Part shown: positions 45,065 to 54,175 of the stretch, piece after piece
Layout: every line of letters begins with the position of its first letter
Numbering within the stretch: the first letter of the stretch is position 1
Source: an uncultured Dysgonomonas sp.
GTDB taxonomy: Bacteria > Bacteroidota > Bacteroidia > Bacteroidales > Dysgonomonadaceae
Direction of reading: 5' to 3'
Assembly: GCF_934668725.1 (NCBI RefSeq)
Contig: NZ_CAKUOF010000005.1
Location: 1 to 64,000, forward strand
DNA length: 64,000 bases
The notes under the pieces: model-generated
What the model saw: the letters and a program-made list of their open reading frames with translations, nothing else
Told to the model about the DNA's origin: nothing
Database searches by the model: none
Position numbers and translations under genes: made by a program

Positions 45065-45101
45065 CTACGCCTTAAGATCAATACCTGATTCTAAGGCGTA
45101 G
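45065..45101. repeat. Inverted repeat after the peptidase gene
   Basis: CTACGCCTTA and TAAGGCGTAG are exact complements. Stable pairing is likely, but no T-run follows on either strand, so this is not a standard terminator. Confidence 0.55.
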
Positions 45102-45156
45102 ATCATAAGTACCCCATTCAATTACACTCTTTTTTAGTATTTCTTAAAAAAAAAGT

Positions 45157-45164
45157 TATCTTTG
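45157..45164 (+). promoter_or_regulatory. Candidate -7 box of the surface-protein cluster
   Basis: TATCTTTG followed by C lies about 295 bases before the first ATG. No -33 TTG is seen at the right distance. Confidence 0.4.
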
Positions 45165-45459
45165 CACAGATCAACAAAATTTTATCAATCAATAGCTTAA
45201 AAGGAAGTTTCTCGTCATAGGAAAGACAGGGCGTGAATATGTTTTTTTAACATAAAACAGTTCTCCACATTTCTATTAAACTTATCTTAAGCTCTATTGT
45301 TCTACTTATTGTAAAGATCAGTTAGGATTTTCTAAAAAATAAAATCAATATCATCCTATTGTGATATTGTCTAATAGACTATAGACTATATATAAAATCA
45401 AGATTTTACAGAAAGGTTAATAGTTTCATATTCTATTACCTATTAAAAAGTATCAAACT

Positions 45460-46572
45460 ATGGTAAAAAGAATGTTACCTTTGATTATCAGTTGTATCTG
45501 CATAATAAATATCACACATGCTCAAACAACTCAAGGGGTTGGAATCGGAACAACAACTATCGACCCATCAGCTATTCTTCAAATAGTAAGCTCTAATAAA
45601 GGAGTTCTTTTCCCAAAAATTAGCTTAACTTCAAAAACAGATATAGTTACTATTGAGAATCCTTCTGTCGGGCTTCTTGTTTACAATACGGGTACAGGAG
45701 GATTAGATATACCGGGATATGTATATTGGACAGGTACAGAATGGGAAAAACTAACTCTTACAACAGTTGTAAATCCAGTTATCACGGGCTTACTCTGCAA
45801 CAGAGCCGAATTCTCTCCGGCTACGTTTACTGCTGGTGTACCTTACGAAGGGATAATGACCATTCCATATACAGGAGGTAATGGGGGTGCATATAGCTCC
45901 GGTACACCTATGAACTCGCTAGTAAATACAGGATTAACCGCAACACGCGAAACCGGAGTATTGGCAACAGGAAGCGGTCAATTGGTATTCAGGCTTACGG
46001 GAACACCCGCTTACTCTTCACCTACCGTTGCCTTGTTCAATATTAATGAACTTGGATTTAACTGTATAGCTGCACTAACCGGACAACAAATAGAAGTGGG
46101 ACAACAACTATCATTTATAGCGAGTTTAACTCAGGCACAAAATGCAAATGGAACTATCTTATCCAGTTATTACCCAACTCAATTACCTACAGTTGATGGT
46201 TTACGTATGGATCTTATATCAAATGGGGCTGGAACTTATTACCCAAGAGTATATAATATAAGCTCTGAACAAAAAATCGTAAGTTTCCAAACCTTTTCTG
46301 TTGTAGGCCTTCAGAATGTCACAAACTTAAACAGGACTATCTACAAGGCTTCCGAAGTAACCAGCACTAATTGGGATTATGTAAATGTAACCGCCAGAGC
46401 GACGACCCCTATATTCAATGTTGCTTGGAGTTCTACTACATCATCAACCGTTGTTACCGATTTACAGGTACAAATAACTCCCTCGGTATGGCGCTGGTAC
46501 GAAATGACTTGGTGGGCTATGGAGATAAACACGGTGAAAATTATTTTTATGTCACTAGTCAGAAAGTCCTAA
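45460..46572 (+). CDS. Surface protein 1 of 3 (GIGT head, Ig-like module, WRWYE tail)
   Basis: This 370-residue exported protein is the first of three paralogues. Signal peptide 1-21, then the GVGIGTTT...SAILQIVSSNKGVLFPK head found on many Bacteroidota surface and fibre-like proteins, then a beta-rich module with TFTAGVPYEGIMTIPYTGG and a closing cysteine, then a variable part, and a C-terminal signature VWRWYEMTWWAME. Two cysteines bracket the module in all three proteins and could form a disulfide. Function unknown. The other two follow on the same strand after 21 and 35 bases. Confidence 0.75.
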   Translation: MVKRMLPLIISCICIINITHAQTTQGVGIGTTTIDPSAILQIVSSNKGVLFPKISLTSKTDIVTIENPSVGLLVYNTGTGGLDIPGYVYWTGTEWEKLTLTTVVNPVITGLLCNRAEFSPATFTAGVPYEGIMTIPYTGGNGGAYSSGTPMNSLVNTGLTATRETGVLATGSGQLVFRLTGTPAYSSPTVALFNINELGFNCIAALTGQQIEVGQQLSFIASLTQAQNANGTILSSYYPTQLPTVDGLRMDLISNGAGTYYPRVYNISSEQKIVSFQTFSVVGLQNVTNLNRTIYKASEVTSTNWDYVNVTARATTPIFNVAWSSTTSSTVVTDLQVQITPSVWRWYEMTWWAMEINTVKIIFMSLVRKS

Positions 46573-46593
46573 CAGGTATAATCAGTTTTAGTT

Positions 46594-47661
46594 ATGAGAA
46601 CAAGAATCGTATTTTTTACACTTTATAGTTTATGGCTATCAACAAGCCTGATATATGCCCAGCAAATAGGAATCGGAACAGAAAACCCTAATCCATCCAC
46701 TGTACTTGATATCACGAGTACTAATCAAGGCGTATTATTTCCTAGAATAGCTTTAATATCAGATACCGACCAGACAACAATCCCCAATCCCGAAGAAGGA
46801 CTTTTAATTTATAATACCGGAACAGGAGGATTACTTTATCAGGGACTTGTATGTTGGGATGGAACAAACTGGAAGAAAATTAATCTTACAGCTACTGCGT
46901 CGCCTTCCATATCCACCTTACAGTGTGAAAATGCGAAAATAAGCCCGGCACTCTTTCAAGCCGGAGTCCCTTATGATGGGACATTGACAATACCTTACAC
47001 AGGTGGAAACGGAGGGCTGTATCCTGCAGGTACTGCCATTCCCTCAACCGGATATAATACAGGACTTACAGCCACCTTACAGCCAGGCACACTTGCATAT
47101 GGAGCCGGAGAACTGACTTTTACCTTATCGGGAACTCCACTATACGACTCTCCTGTTCCTGCTATATTTGATATCAGCTTTTTAGGAAAAAATTGTAGCG
47201 TAGCCGTAAGTGGAACAACCTTGGGGGTAGGACTATCTCAGACACTTATAACATCCATACCCACAACAGGTATAACTAGCGGAACATACTTATCATCTCT
47301 AAGAACGGGGCTTCCCCTCATCGATGGTCTTAGAATGGACTTGATATATTATGATGCTACTTATTACAGACCCAGAATTATTAATACAAATACCACCAGT
47401 CAGCTCATAAGCTTACAATCTTTTGCTACACAGGTAAATGAGTATAGAAGTAACTTAAATCAGACTGTTGCACCCGGAGCAAGTATGCTTGTCGATAATA
47501 ATGATATTGTTTATTGGACAACTACAGCCGCCGAAGTAATAACTGCGAATGTACAGGTGCAAATAGTTCCCGGTGTATGGCGTTGGTATGAAATGAAATG
47601 GTGGGCTATGCAAATTGGTACTGAAAAGGTGATTTTCATGTCAGTTGTACGAAAAGCATAA
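46594..47661 (+). CDS. Surface protein 2 of 3
   Basis: This 355-residue paralogue has the same order of parts: signal peptide, GIGTENPNPSTVLDITSTNQG head, module with PALFQAGVPYDGTLTIPYTG and its two cysteines, and the tail VWRWYEMKWWAMQ. Its C-terminal half is clearly closer to protein 3 than to protein 1 (for example YDAT-Y-PRI and QLISLQ-FAT in both). The three genes probably form one transcript, since only short gaps separate them and a single terminator lies after the third. Confidence 0.75.
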   Translation: MRTRIVFFTLYSLWLSTSLIYAQQIGIGTENPNPSTVLDITSTNQGVLFPRIALISDTDQTTIPNPEEGLLIYNTGTGGLLYQGLVCWDGTNWKKINLTATASPSISTLQCENAKISPALFQAGVPYDGTLTIPYTGGNGGLYPAGTAIPSTGYNTGLTATLQPGTLAYGAGELTFTLSGTPLYDSPVPAIFDISFLGKNCSVAVSGTTLGVGLSQTLITSIPTTGITSGTYLSSLRTGLPLIDGLRMDLIYYDATYYRPRIINTNTTSQLISLQSFATQVNEYRSNLNQTVAPGASMLVDNNDIVYWTTTAAEVITANVQVQIVPGVWRWYEMKWWAMQIGTEKVIFMSVVRKA

Positions 47662-47696
47662 TGTGCTGTCAACCTAATTATAAAATATTATCAGAC

Positions 47697-48767
47697 ATGA
47701 ATAAGAAAATTTTAATATCTATATTATTTCAATTGTGCATAATACTAACTTATGCACAGGTTGGGATTGGCACTACAAATATTTCGTCTTCGGCAATGCT
47801 TGAAGTTATGAGTACAAATAAAGGCGTACTTCTCCCTCGGGTAGCACTGGATTCTAACACCGACCAAACAACGGTTCCCAATCCAGCAGTAGGACTTACT
47901 GTTTACAACACTGCCACAGGAAATTTCAAAATAGAAGGTTATCTAACATGGGATGGATCGATGTGGGTAAGGCTGGCATCAGAAGAAGTACAGGCACCCG
48001 GAATATCCGGTATACAATGCACTGGTGCAACAATTAACCCAACAGTTTTCAACGCAGGTGTTCCCTATGAAGGAATTATGGAGATACCCTACACAGGTGG
48101 TAATGGTGCCTCTTATCCTGCAGGAACTCCTATAGCTTCAACAGGTAACACAGGACTTACTGCGACATTGCAAGCAGGAGTATTACAACAAGGTAACGGT
48201 GTATTAAGATATACTTTATCTGGAACTCCTCTTCTTGATTCTCCTGCAACAGCCTATTTTAATATTGATGTACTCGGCAATACATGTACCGTGGGTGTAA
48301 GTGGAAGTTTAGAACTTAACATCGGAAGCTTTATTACATTTTCAGGAATATTTAATACATCGGGACTTACAAATGGAACTCTTCTATCAACTCAGTTTCC
48401 AACACAATTGCCTGTTATTGATGGCTTAAAAATGGACTTGGCATACTATGATGCAACTTTCTACAGTCCAAGAATATATAATGTTTCAACCCAAAATCAG
48501 CTTATCAGCTTACAAACATTTGCTACGGAAGTAAACGAAAACAGAACAGCATTAAACCAAACCGTTACCCCCGGTAACTTTCTACAAGTCGATGTTAATA
48601 ATATTGTTTATTGGACAACAGTATATGCAGAAGTTATCACCTCTAATGTACAAGTACAAGTAAGCACCGGCGTATGGCGATGGTATGAGATGAAATGGTG
48701 GGCTATGCAAACAGCGGCTGGCAGTACCTCAAGAACAGTATTTCTATCGGTAGTACGTAAAGGATAA
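47697..48767 (+). CDS. Surface protein 3 of 3
   Basis: From the ATG at 47697 this paralogue has 356 residues and a normal signal peptide (MNKKILISILF...). An earlier in-frame ATG at 47661 overlaps the stop of gene 2 but would place 12 polar residues before the signal. Head (VGIGTTNISSSAMLEVMSTN), Ig-like module (FNAGVPYEGIMEIPYTGG) and WRWYEMKWWAMQ tail match the others. A strong terminator follows. Confidence 0.75.
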   Translation: MNKKILISILFQLCIILTYAQVGIGTTNISSSAMLEVMSTNKGVLLPRVALDSNTDQTTVPNPAVGLTVYNTATGNFKIEGYLTWDGSMWVRLASEEVQAPGISGIQCTGATINPTVFNAGVPYEGIMEIPYTGGNGASYPAGTPIASTGNTGLTATLQAGVLQQGNGVLRYTLSGTPLLDSPATAYFNIDVLGNTCTVGVSGSLELNIGSFITFSGIFNTSGLTNGTLLSTQFPTQLPVIDGLKMDLAYYDATFYSPRIYNVSTQNQLISLQTFATEVNENRTALNQTVTPGNFLQVDVNNIVYWTTVYAEVITSNVQVQVSTGVWRWYEMKWWAMQTAAGSTSRTVFLSVVRKG

Positions 48768-48770
48768 ATA

Positions 48771-48810
48771 AAAAGGAAAAGGCAGTTTTATAACTGCCTT
48801 TTCCTTTTTA
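48771..48810. terminator. Bidirectional terminator after the surface-protein cluster
   Basis: AAGGAAAAGGCAGTT (48773-48787) pairs perfectly with AACTGCCTTTTCCTT (48792-48806) around TTAT, with a T-run on the right and an A-run on the left. It lies between convergent genes and can terminate both. Confidence 0.95.
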
Positions 48811-48823
48811 CTAAATTGTATTA

Positions 48824-49885
48824 TCACTTCTTCTTATTTAGAGTAAATGTTGCGAGTACCGCTTTATGATCGGTAGGCCAAACTCCCCGACCTATTTCAA
48901 AAATATCTTGTGTATTATCTTTTACCCTTTTACTGTATGCAATAGAACCATCGGGTCCCCATATGATAGCATTATTCAATTCCAGCCCTTCAAAGGGGGC
49001 ATAATAAATGAAATCGACACGCTCGCGTTCATCGGCATCAGGAGTCCAAGTCAGTTTATTTATATCTATCAAAGGATTATCTGCGGGAAAAGTTATACCG
49101 GGATGAGTAACAGGATCAGGATAAGCCTTTCGATAGGCATCAATATAACTTTCATCAGCAAGCATAGTACTGACAGTCCAGGGTACAACAACCCCATGTC
49201 GGTCAAACATATCCTTTGTACTTTCAATCCAATCCTGATGTGATGGTTCGTTAAAGTCTCCACCTATAATAACAATTCGATTCTTCGCCCTGTCTTCTTT
49301 TGCCTTTTCAAGGATGGCTTTCATCCCATCGTCTCTTTTAGACAATACATTATCTGCTAGAATCGAATCTACATCAAGCATAGGAGTACGTTTTTTCCAA
49401 GTAGATCCATTGTAGCCTTTTACATCATAATATGTATCATTCAAATAATCCAAGTGAGTAGTATAAACGGCAACTTCCTGTCCGTTCATATCCACCAATG
49501 CGCGATAGGCACTTCCATGATCATCTACACATGGGTATACGGTTGTTGAGTCGATAATCGGATATCGGGAAAGAATACCCGAATCATAACTGTAAAAAGA
49601 ATAGAACACTTGCCCGCTATCTTTTAACGATTGAACAATCCTATCACAAAAGCGGGTATCATTATAATTACGGACTTCACTTAATGTTATAAGATCAGCT
49701 TTAGAATCGAGTATTTGCTGAACAATAGCTTCATAGCCTCCCGGTACTACAGTACCTTCCTGCCATATATTAAATTGAAGAACTTTAAAGGTTTCGGCAT
49801 CAGAAACAACATCTGTCTTGTTTGTTTTTCCTCCGCAACCAATTAGAATAAAAGAGATACAGAATAGATAAATAATCTTTTTCAT
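48824..49885 (-). CDS. Endonuclease/exonuclease/phosphatase-family lipoprotein
   Basis: The 353-residue protein has a lipoprotein signal (MKKIIYLFCISFILIGCGG) and an EEP fold. Catalytic features seen are LQFNIWQEG, ITLSEVRNY, VAVYTTHLDY, IGGDFNEPS and TDHKAVLATF, the last being the usual catalytic histidine. Such secreted members act on phosphodiesters or phosphomonoesters of lipids, inositol phosphates or nucleic acids. The substrate is not evident. It converges with the surface-protein cluster. Confidence 0.85.
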   Translation of the reverse strand: MKKIIYLFCISFILIGCGGKTNKTDVVSDAETFKVLQFNIWQEGTVVPGGYEAIVQQILDSKADLITLSEVRNYNDTRFCDRIVQSLKDSGQVFYSFYSYDSGILSRYPIIDSTTVYPCVDDHGSAYRALVDMNGQEVAVYTTHLDYLNDTYYDVKGYNGSTWKKRTPMLDVDSILADNVLSKRDDGMKAILEKAKEDRAKNRIVIIGGDFNEPSHQDWIESTKDMFDRHGVVVPWTVSTMLADESYIDAYRKAYPDPVTHPGITFPADNPLIDINKLTWTPDADERERVDFIYYAPFEGLELNNAIIWGPDGSIAYSKRVKDNTQDIFEIGRGVWPTDHKAVLATFTLNKKK

Positions 49886-49908
49886 TAGTAATATTTTTAA
49901 GGTTTATA

Positions 49909-49925
49909 GAAGCCTGAGACTTCTT
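49909..49925. repeat. AGAAG-CCTGAGA-CTTCT inverted repeat
   Basis: A short dyad with a central CTGAGA that recalls the AGGTCTGAGACCT palindrome. It lies upstream of the EEP lipoprotein gene. Confidence 0.4.
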
Positions 49926-49974
49926 TGCATATCAAGCAAAGGTATTGAACTTAAAAAGAACAGTAGAATTTAAG

Positions 49975-50015
49975 CAAAAAAAAATAACCGTAAAAAATAT
50001 TTTTTTACGGTTATT
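49975..50015 (-). terminator. Terminator after pepD
   Basis: AATAACCGTAAAAAA (49983-49997) pairs exactly with TTTTTTACGGTTATT (50001-50015). On the minus strand a T-run follows. It lies about 57 bases past the pepD stop. Confidence 0.88.
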
Positions 50016-50029
50016 AAGGTCTTAGCCTT
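50016..50029. repeat. AAGG-TCTTAG-CCTT dyad next to the pepD terminator
   Basis: Short arms with a 6-base centre, adjoining the strong terminator. It is a weaker relative of the recurring intergenic palindromes. Confidence 0.35.
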
Positions 50030-50071
50030 TTAATATTTTAAGAGCAAATAGCGACCATCTACCTCAAACTC

Positions 50072-51526
50072 TTATTTCAATTCTTCAAGAATAGTAATCA
50101 GATAGTCATAAAATTTCGCTACTGTATCAATTTCCACAAACTCATCAGGTGAATGAGGATTCATGATAGTCGGACCAAATGAAACAATATCCAACCCCGG
50201 AGTACTGTCTAAGATGATTCCACACTCAAGACCTGCATGCACAACCTGAACTATAGGATCTTTTCCGAATTTTGTATTATACACATCCCTCATTACCTGC
50301 AAAGTTTTAGAATGTATATTGGGCTGCCATCCCGGATAGGCATTTACAGCTTCAACCTTAGCATCTGCTAAAGAAAACAAGCTTTGGATACTGGAATCGA
50401 GTGCATATTTTTTAGTTTCGGACGAACTGCGTGTCAGAAATTTTATCTCAATTTTACCTTCGCTCGATTTTACGGAAGCTATATTTGTTGAAGCCTCTAC
50501 TGTCCCGGGGAATTCCTGTAACATACTTATCACACCATTAGGACATGCTTCTACAGCATTGATAAGATCGTCTTGGATTTCTTCAGGAATCAACGCCTTA
50601 GGTAAATCGGTTTTCTCTGCTTTTAAAGTCAGATTATTTTCTATATCTTGATATTCTTCATTGTAAATATCATTGTATTCATCAACTAAGTCTAAAAGTG
50701 CATCTACATTTTCGGCAGGAACTGTTACAATTGCAAAAGCTTCTCTTGGTATTGCATTACGCAACGAGCCTCCGTCTATAAATGCAAGCCGAGCTTCAAC
50801 TCCGGCTACAGCCTGTTTAAGCAAGCGAAACATCAGTTTATTGGCATTACCTCTTCCTAAGTGGATTTCACCACCGGAATGACCGCCTTTAAGCCCTGTA
50901 AGACTTATCTTTACGGCAACATCACCTTCGGGTACTTCAACTTCTTTGAACTGCCACGATACATTTTCGTCAATACCTCCTGCACAACCGACGCAAAGCT
51001 CACCTTCTTCTTCTGTGTCCAGATTCAAAAGTATACTTCCCGTTAAGAATCCAGCTTCGAGACCAAAGGCTCCTACCATACCTTCTTCTTCATCGATAGT
51101 AAAGAGTCCTTCTATTTTACCATGTTTAAGGCTATTGTCTTCCATGACAGCAAGAATAGCAGCTGCACCAATACCATTATCGGCTCCTAAAGTAGTAGAA
51201 CGGGCTTTCACTTTATTCCCATCGATATATGCGTCAATCGGGTCTTTCAGGAAATCGTGTTTTACATTCGAATTCTTTTGTGGTACCATATCCAAATGTG
51301 CTTGCAAAATTACAGTCGGTGCATTCTCCATACCTTTCGATGCAGGTTTTGTAATAAGAACATTACCTACTTTATCTTGATTAACATCTAGACTCAGTGA
51401 TTTCGCAAAATCAACTACATATTTTTCGACCGCCTTGGTATGTCCGGTCGGACGTGGTATTTGTGTCAACTCATAAAAGTGTTTCCAAACACTCTCTGGT
51501 TTTAGGTTTACTATTTCTTTTGCCAT
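50072..51526 (-). CDS. pepD: Aminoacyl-histidine dipeptidase (PepD-type, M20 family)
   Basis: The 484-residue zinc peptidase opens with KPESVWKHFYELTQIPRPTGH and shows the metal-site strands VILQAHLDMVPQKN, LGADNGIGAAAILAVME, FTIDEEEGMVGAFGL and GLKGGHSGGEIHLGR, all typical of PepD/cytosolic non-specific dipeptidases. It cleaves dipeptides such as those with a free N-terminus before His. No signal peptide is present, so it is cytoplasmic. It lies 12 bases after the small exported-protein gene on its strand. Confidence 0.95.
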   Translation of the reverse strand: MAKEIVNLKPESVWKHFYELTQIPRPTGHTKAVEKYVVDFAKSLSLDVNQDKVGNVLITKPASKGMENAPTVILQAHLDMVPQKNSNVKHDFLKDPIDAYIDGNKVKARSTTLGADNGIGAAAILAVMEDNSLKHGKIEGLFTIDEEEGMVGAFGLEAGFLTGSILLNLDTEEEGELCVGCAGGIDENVSWQFKEVEVPEGDVAVKISLTGLKGGHSGGEIHLGRGNANKLMFRLLKQAVAGVEARLAFIDGGSLRNAIPREAFAIVTVPAENVDALLDLVDEYNDIYNEEYQDIENNLTLKAEKTDLPKALIPEEIQDDLINAVEACPNGVISMLQEFPGTVEASTNIASVKSSEGKIEIKFLTRSSSETKKYALDSSIQSLFSLADAKVEAVNAYPGWQPNIHSKTLQVMRDVYNTKFGKDPIVQVVHAGLECGIILDSTPGLDIVSFGPTIMNPHSPDEFVEIDTVAKFYDYLITILEELK

Positions 51527-51538
51527 AATAAGTATATT

Positions 51539-52066
51539 TTATTGTTGTATTTTACCATTAGATGTTATCTCAAATCTTTTGATTGATGTCTCAGGCATTC
51601 CATAAGCATCGTATTGAGTCAATTCAATCAGATGTTGCTTACGGTATATCTTAGAAGTTGTTGTCCAAGCTCCTTCTGCATTGTCATAATAGATTTCAAG
51701 GTAGTCAATCAGATTATAATCTTCATCATAATTAGCTAACCAAATAGCTGATTCCGACTCATAATCCTCATAAATCAAAAAAGACTTGAAAGAGTCTCCC
51801 CAATTTACTTCTTCAAGAATATAATATGAGAATTGATCCTGCCCGTCTTTGAGCCTCGTGAAGGCTTCCAATTTATATAAATCTGTATCTGCAATCTCTT
51901 TCTTCTTGTTCAGCATATCCCAAACTTGAATATAACCGTAACCAACAAGTAAAGGCTCATCGGCGTCCTTTTCTATTAGAGTAAGAGCAGGTGATGGAGT
52001 AGGTTCTTCTCCAAAAACTGAAAAAAGAAACCCGATATATAAAAACAGGCATATTAACCCTTTCAT
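51539..52066 (-). CDS. Exported protein of unknown function
   Basis: I do not recognise this 175-residue protein. It starts with a signal peptide (MKGLICLFLYIGFLFSVFGEE) and continues as an acidic, tyrosine- and tryptophan-rich beta-like domain (YYILEEVNWGDSFKSFLIYE). Its start overlaps the stop of the YbhN-type membrane protein by four bases, so the two are translationally coupled. pepD follows 12 bases later. Context alone gives no function. Confidence 0.7.
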   Translation of the reverse strand: MKGLICLFLYIGFLFSVFGEEPTPSPALTLIEKDADEPLLVGYGYIQVWDMLNKKKEIADTDLYKLEAFTRLKDGQDQFSYYILEEVNWGDSFKSFLIYEDYESESAIWLANYDEDYNLIDYLEIYYDNAEGAWTTTSKIYRKQHLIELTQYDAYGMPETSIKRFEITSNGKIQQ

Positions 52067-53076
52067 CTATTTCGACTCTTTACTGCTAATGCACCCATTC
52101 CAAATAGTCCACATAATACAATCCACAATGATTGGATAGCAAAAACAGCAAAAGCAAATGCTTCTCCCGAATCTTTAGCAACTCCATATAAACCCAAAGA
52201 TAGCACTACGGCAGCATGCCAAACCCCCATACCTCCATTGGTAGGAATAGCCATACTCAAACTACTTAGAGCAAAAGCTATGAGACCGGCTGTAAGCCCC
52301 AGATCTCTTGTAAAATCAAATGCATAGAAAGTAATATAGAAATATAGAAAATAAGACAGCCAAATGCCAACACTATAGATTAAAAAGCGAGCCTTTTTCT
52401 TCATCTTAAATATAGCCTTCATATCTTGACCTATTGATTTGAAAAAGCTTTTAACCTTTATGACAGGGGCTGTATTTTTAAAGACGGTAAAAGTTACAAT
52501 AATTACAGCAACGATTGTAATAATACTCCCGATAGTCCAAGGTGATGAAAATATATTATTTATAGATTGTGACAATGCTTGATTTTCCTTTATATAAGAG
52601 ATAAAAAAATCGACATTAAAGCAACAAGCCAATAAAATAATACAAGCAACCATTATCGTATCGCTAACCCTATCGAGAAGCATAGTCCCAAAAAGTTTAG
52701 TAAAGGGAATTTTTTCGTCCTTCGCTATAACTGCACATCTCCAAACCTCTCCTCCACGTGGTATGGCAATATTTACGGCATAGCTTCCCAATACTGAATA
52801 TACCAAACTTGATGTCGGAGGATTATATCCTAATGGTTCTATCAACAACTTCCATCTGAAGCCTCTTATAACGTTGCCTAATGCACCAAAAATAAGGGAA
52901 AACAAAAGGATAGCAAAGTTAGCATCCTTGATAGTAATCCACATTTTTCCAAAATTTGTGTCACGGTATAAAAGCCATAACACTGCTACCCCTAGACCCA
53001 AAGGGATAAGTATTTTCAGAGATTTACTTATTACTGATCCTTCTTTTTGAGGTTCGTCGGTTTGATTAATATCCAT
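52063..53076 (-). CDS. YbhN/LPG-synthase-like polytopic membrane protein
   Basis: The 337-residue protein has about eight hydrophobic segments and the conserved NVIRGFRWKLLIEPLGY, AVNIAIPRGGEVWRC and SMAIPTNGGMGVWHA motifs of the lysylphosphatidylglycerol synthase membrane domain family (YbhN/AglD, UPF0104). It lacks the cytosolic aminoacyl-transferase domain of MprF, so lipid flipping or a related function is more likely. The next gene on the strand overlaps its stop by four bases. Confidence 0.85.
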   Translation of the reverse strand: MDINQTDEPQKEGSVISKSLKILIPLGLGVAVLWLLYRDTNFGKMWITIKDANFAILLFSLIFGALGNVIRGFRWKLLIEPLGYNPPTSSLVYSVLGSYAVNIAIPRGGEVWRCAVIAKDEKIPFTKLFGTMLLDRVSDTIMVACIILLACCFNVDFFISYIKENQALSQSINNIFSSPWTIGSIITIVAVIIVTFTVFKNTAPVIKVKSFFKSIGQDMKAIFKMKKKARFLIYSVGIWLSYFLYFYITFYAFDFTRDLGLTAGLIAFALSSLSMAIPTNGGMGVWHAAVVLSLGLYGVAKDSGEAFAFAVFAIQSLWIVLCGLFGMGALAVKSRNR

Positions 53077-53136
53077 TATGTTTACTTATTCGATGTAAAT
53101 GAACAGCATTGATGTGCATTACAATGATAAATTCAT

Positions 53137-53144
53137 TAACTTTG
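53137..53144 (+). promoter_or_regulatory. Candidate -7 box of rsmA
   Basis: TAACTTTG lies about 216 bases before the rsmA start. A TTG is found 25 bases upstream, too far for confidence. Confidence 0.3.
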
Positions 53145-53177
53145 TTCATTGCAAATATAAGGATATTTAATAAAACG

Positions 53178-53190
53178 AGGTTGCAGACCT
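53178..53190. repeat. AGGTTGCAGACCT imperfect palindrome
   Basis: A near-palindrome followed by a run of T on the plus strand. One pair in the arms is a G-T type mismatch. It belongs to the recurring intergenic palindrome family and lies upstream of rsmA. Confidence 0.4.
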
Positions 53191-53359
53191 TTTTATTTCT
53201 TTGAGGAAGAGTTAAGCTATCTGTTCGCCGAAAAGATACAGCCATACAATTTACCCTCTTAATAAAATATAGCACTGGGTCGTTTGCATTACCGAGTAAT
53301 AACAAGTTTTGATGGATCACCAACCAAAACAATAAATAAGTCTTAGACTTTAGAGATAG

Positions 53360-54175
53360 ATGGGAGACGTAAAAGCAAAGAAATTTTTGGGACAGCATTT
53401 TTTGACAGATCTGCAAATAGCTAGGCAAATAGCTGATACTTTAGATAATTTTGCGGATGTTCCCATAATCGAAGTTGGTCCCGGAATGGGGGTACTGACA
53501 CAATATTTGCTCGAAAAAAATCGCGATCTGACCGTCATCGAAATTGACCGAGAATCGGTTCCGTACCTTAACGAACATTTTCCGGCTCTAAAAGGACATA
53601 TCATCGAAGGTGACTTCCTGCAACTAAACCCAACGGATATATATCCCGATCAGTTTTGCATTATAGGTAATTACCCTTATAATATATCTTCTCAAATATT
53701 CTTTAAAGTTCTCGATTACCGAAAGCATATTCCATGCTGCTCGGGTATGCTTCAAAAAGAAGTTGCCGAACGTATTGCATCGAAACCCGGTAAAAAAGCA
53801 TACGGAATACTTAGCGTGCTGCTTCAAGCATGGTACGATATTGAGTATCTGTTTACCGTAAGCGAAACTGTTTTCGACCCTCCCCCTAAGGTGAAATCGG
53901 CTGTCATACGATTGGTACGTAATAACAGGGAAAGCCTGGGTTGCGATGAGAAATTATTCAAAACGGTTATTAAGACCTCTTTCAACCAACGTCGCAAGAC
54001 ATTACGTAATTCGATGAAACCGTTGTTGGGTAAAGACAATGATATATACTCAGATCCTATTTTTGAACGACGTCCCGAACAATTGTCTGTCGAAGAATTT
54101 ATATATTTGACGAACCTAACCCGTGAACACATGCCTCAAGGCGCGGAAGATGCCGGAATCAGGCGGAAAGAATAA
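53360..54175 (+). CDS. rsmA: 16S rRNA adenine(1518/1519)-dimethyltransferase
   Basis: RsmA (KsgA) dimethylates two adenines near the 3' end of 16S rRNA. The 271-residue product opens with [11 protein letters not shown], then [13 protein letters not shown] (SAM loop), [21 protein letters not shown] (the catalytic NxPY motif) and the C-terminal [11 protein letters not shown]. The start at 53360 matches the family. Its stop codon is part of an AAGATC-ACA-GATCTT palindrome. Confidence 0.97.
   Translation: MGDVKAKKFLGQHFLTDLQIARQIADTLDNFADVPIIEVGPGMGVLTQYLLEKNRDLTVIEIDRESVPYLNEHFPALKGHIIEGDFLQLNPTDIYPDQFCIIGNYPYNISSQIFFKVLDYRKHIPCCSGMLQKEVAERIASKPGKKAYGILSVLLQAWYDIEYLFTVSETVFDPPPKVKSAVIRLVRNNRESLGCDEKLFKTVIKTSFNQRRKTLRNSMKPLLGKDNDIYSDPIFERRPEQLSVEEFIYLTNLTREHMPQGAEDAGIRRKE

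Larger units (their letters stand above)
45000..45459. other. Leader region of the tandem surface-protein cluster
   Basis: A 10-base inverted repeat (45065-45074 and 45092-45101) with a 17-base loop follows the peptidase gene but lacks a T-tract. TATCTTTG followed by C (45157-45164) is the best -7 candidate, which would leave an untranslated leader of about 290 bases. Inside that leader CAATATCA (45346-45353) and TGATATTG (45362-45369) form an 8-base inverted repeat. No gene is evident. Confidence 0.5.

Noticed and set aside
50946..51380. 144-residue plus-strand frame inside pepD
   Set aside because: Antisense shadow; pepD has all expected motifs in the same stretch.
53066..53428. 120-residue minus-strand frame upstream of rsmA
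   Set aside because: Overlaps the rsmA start and the YbhN gene start, and has no recognisable family.
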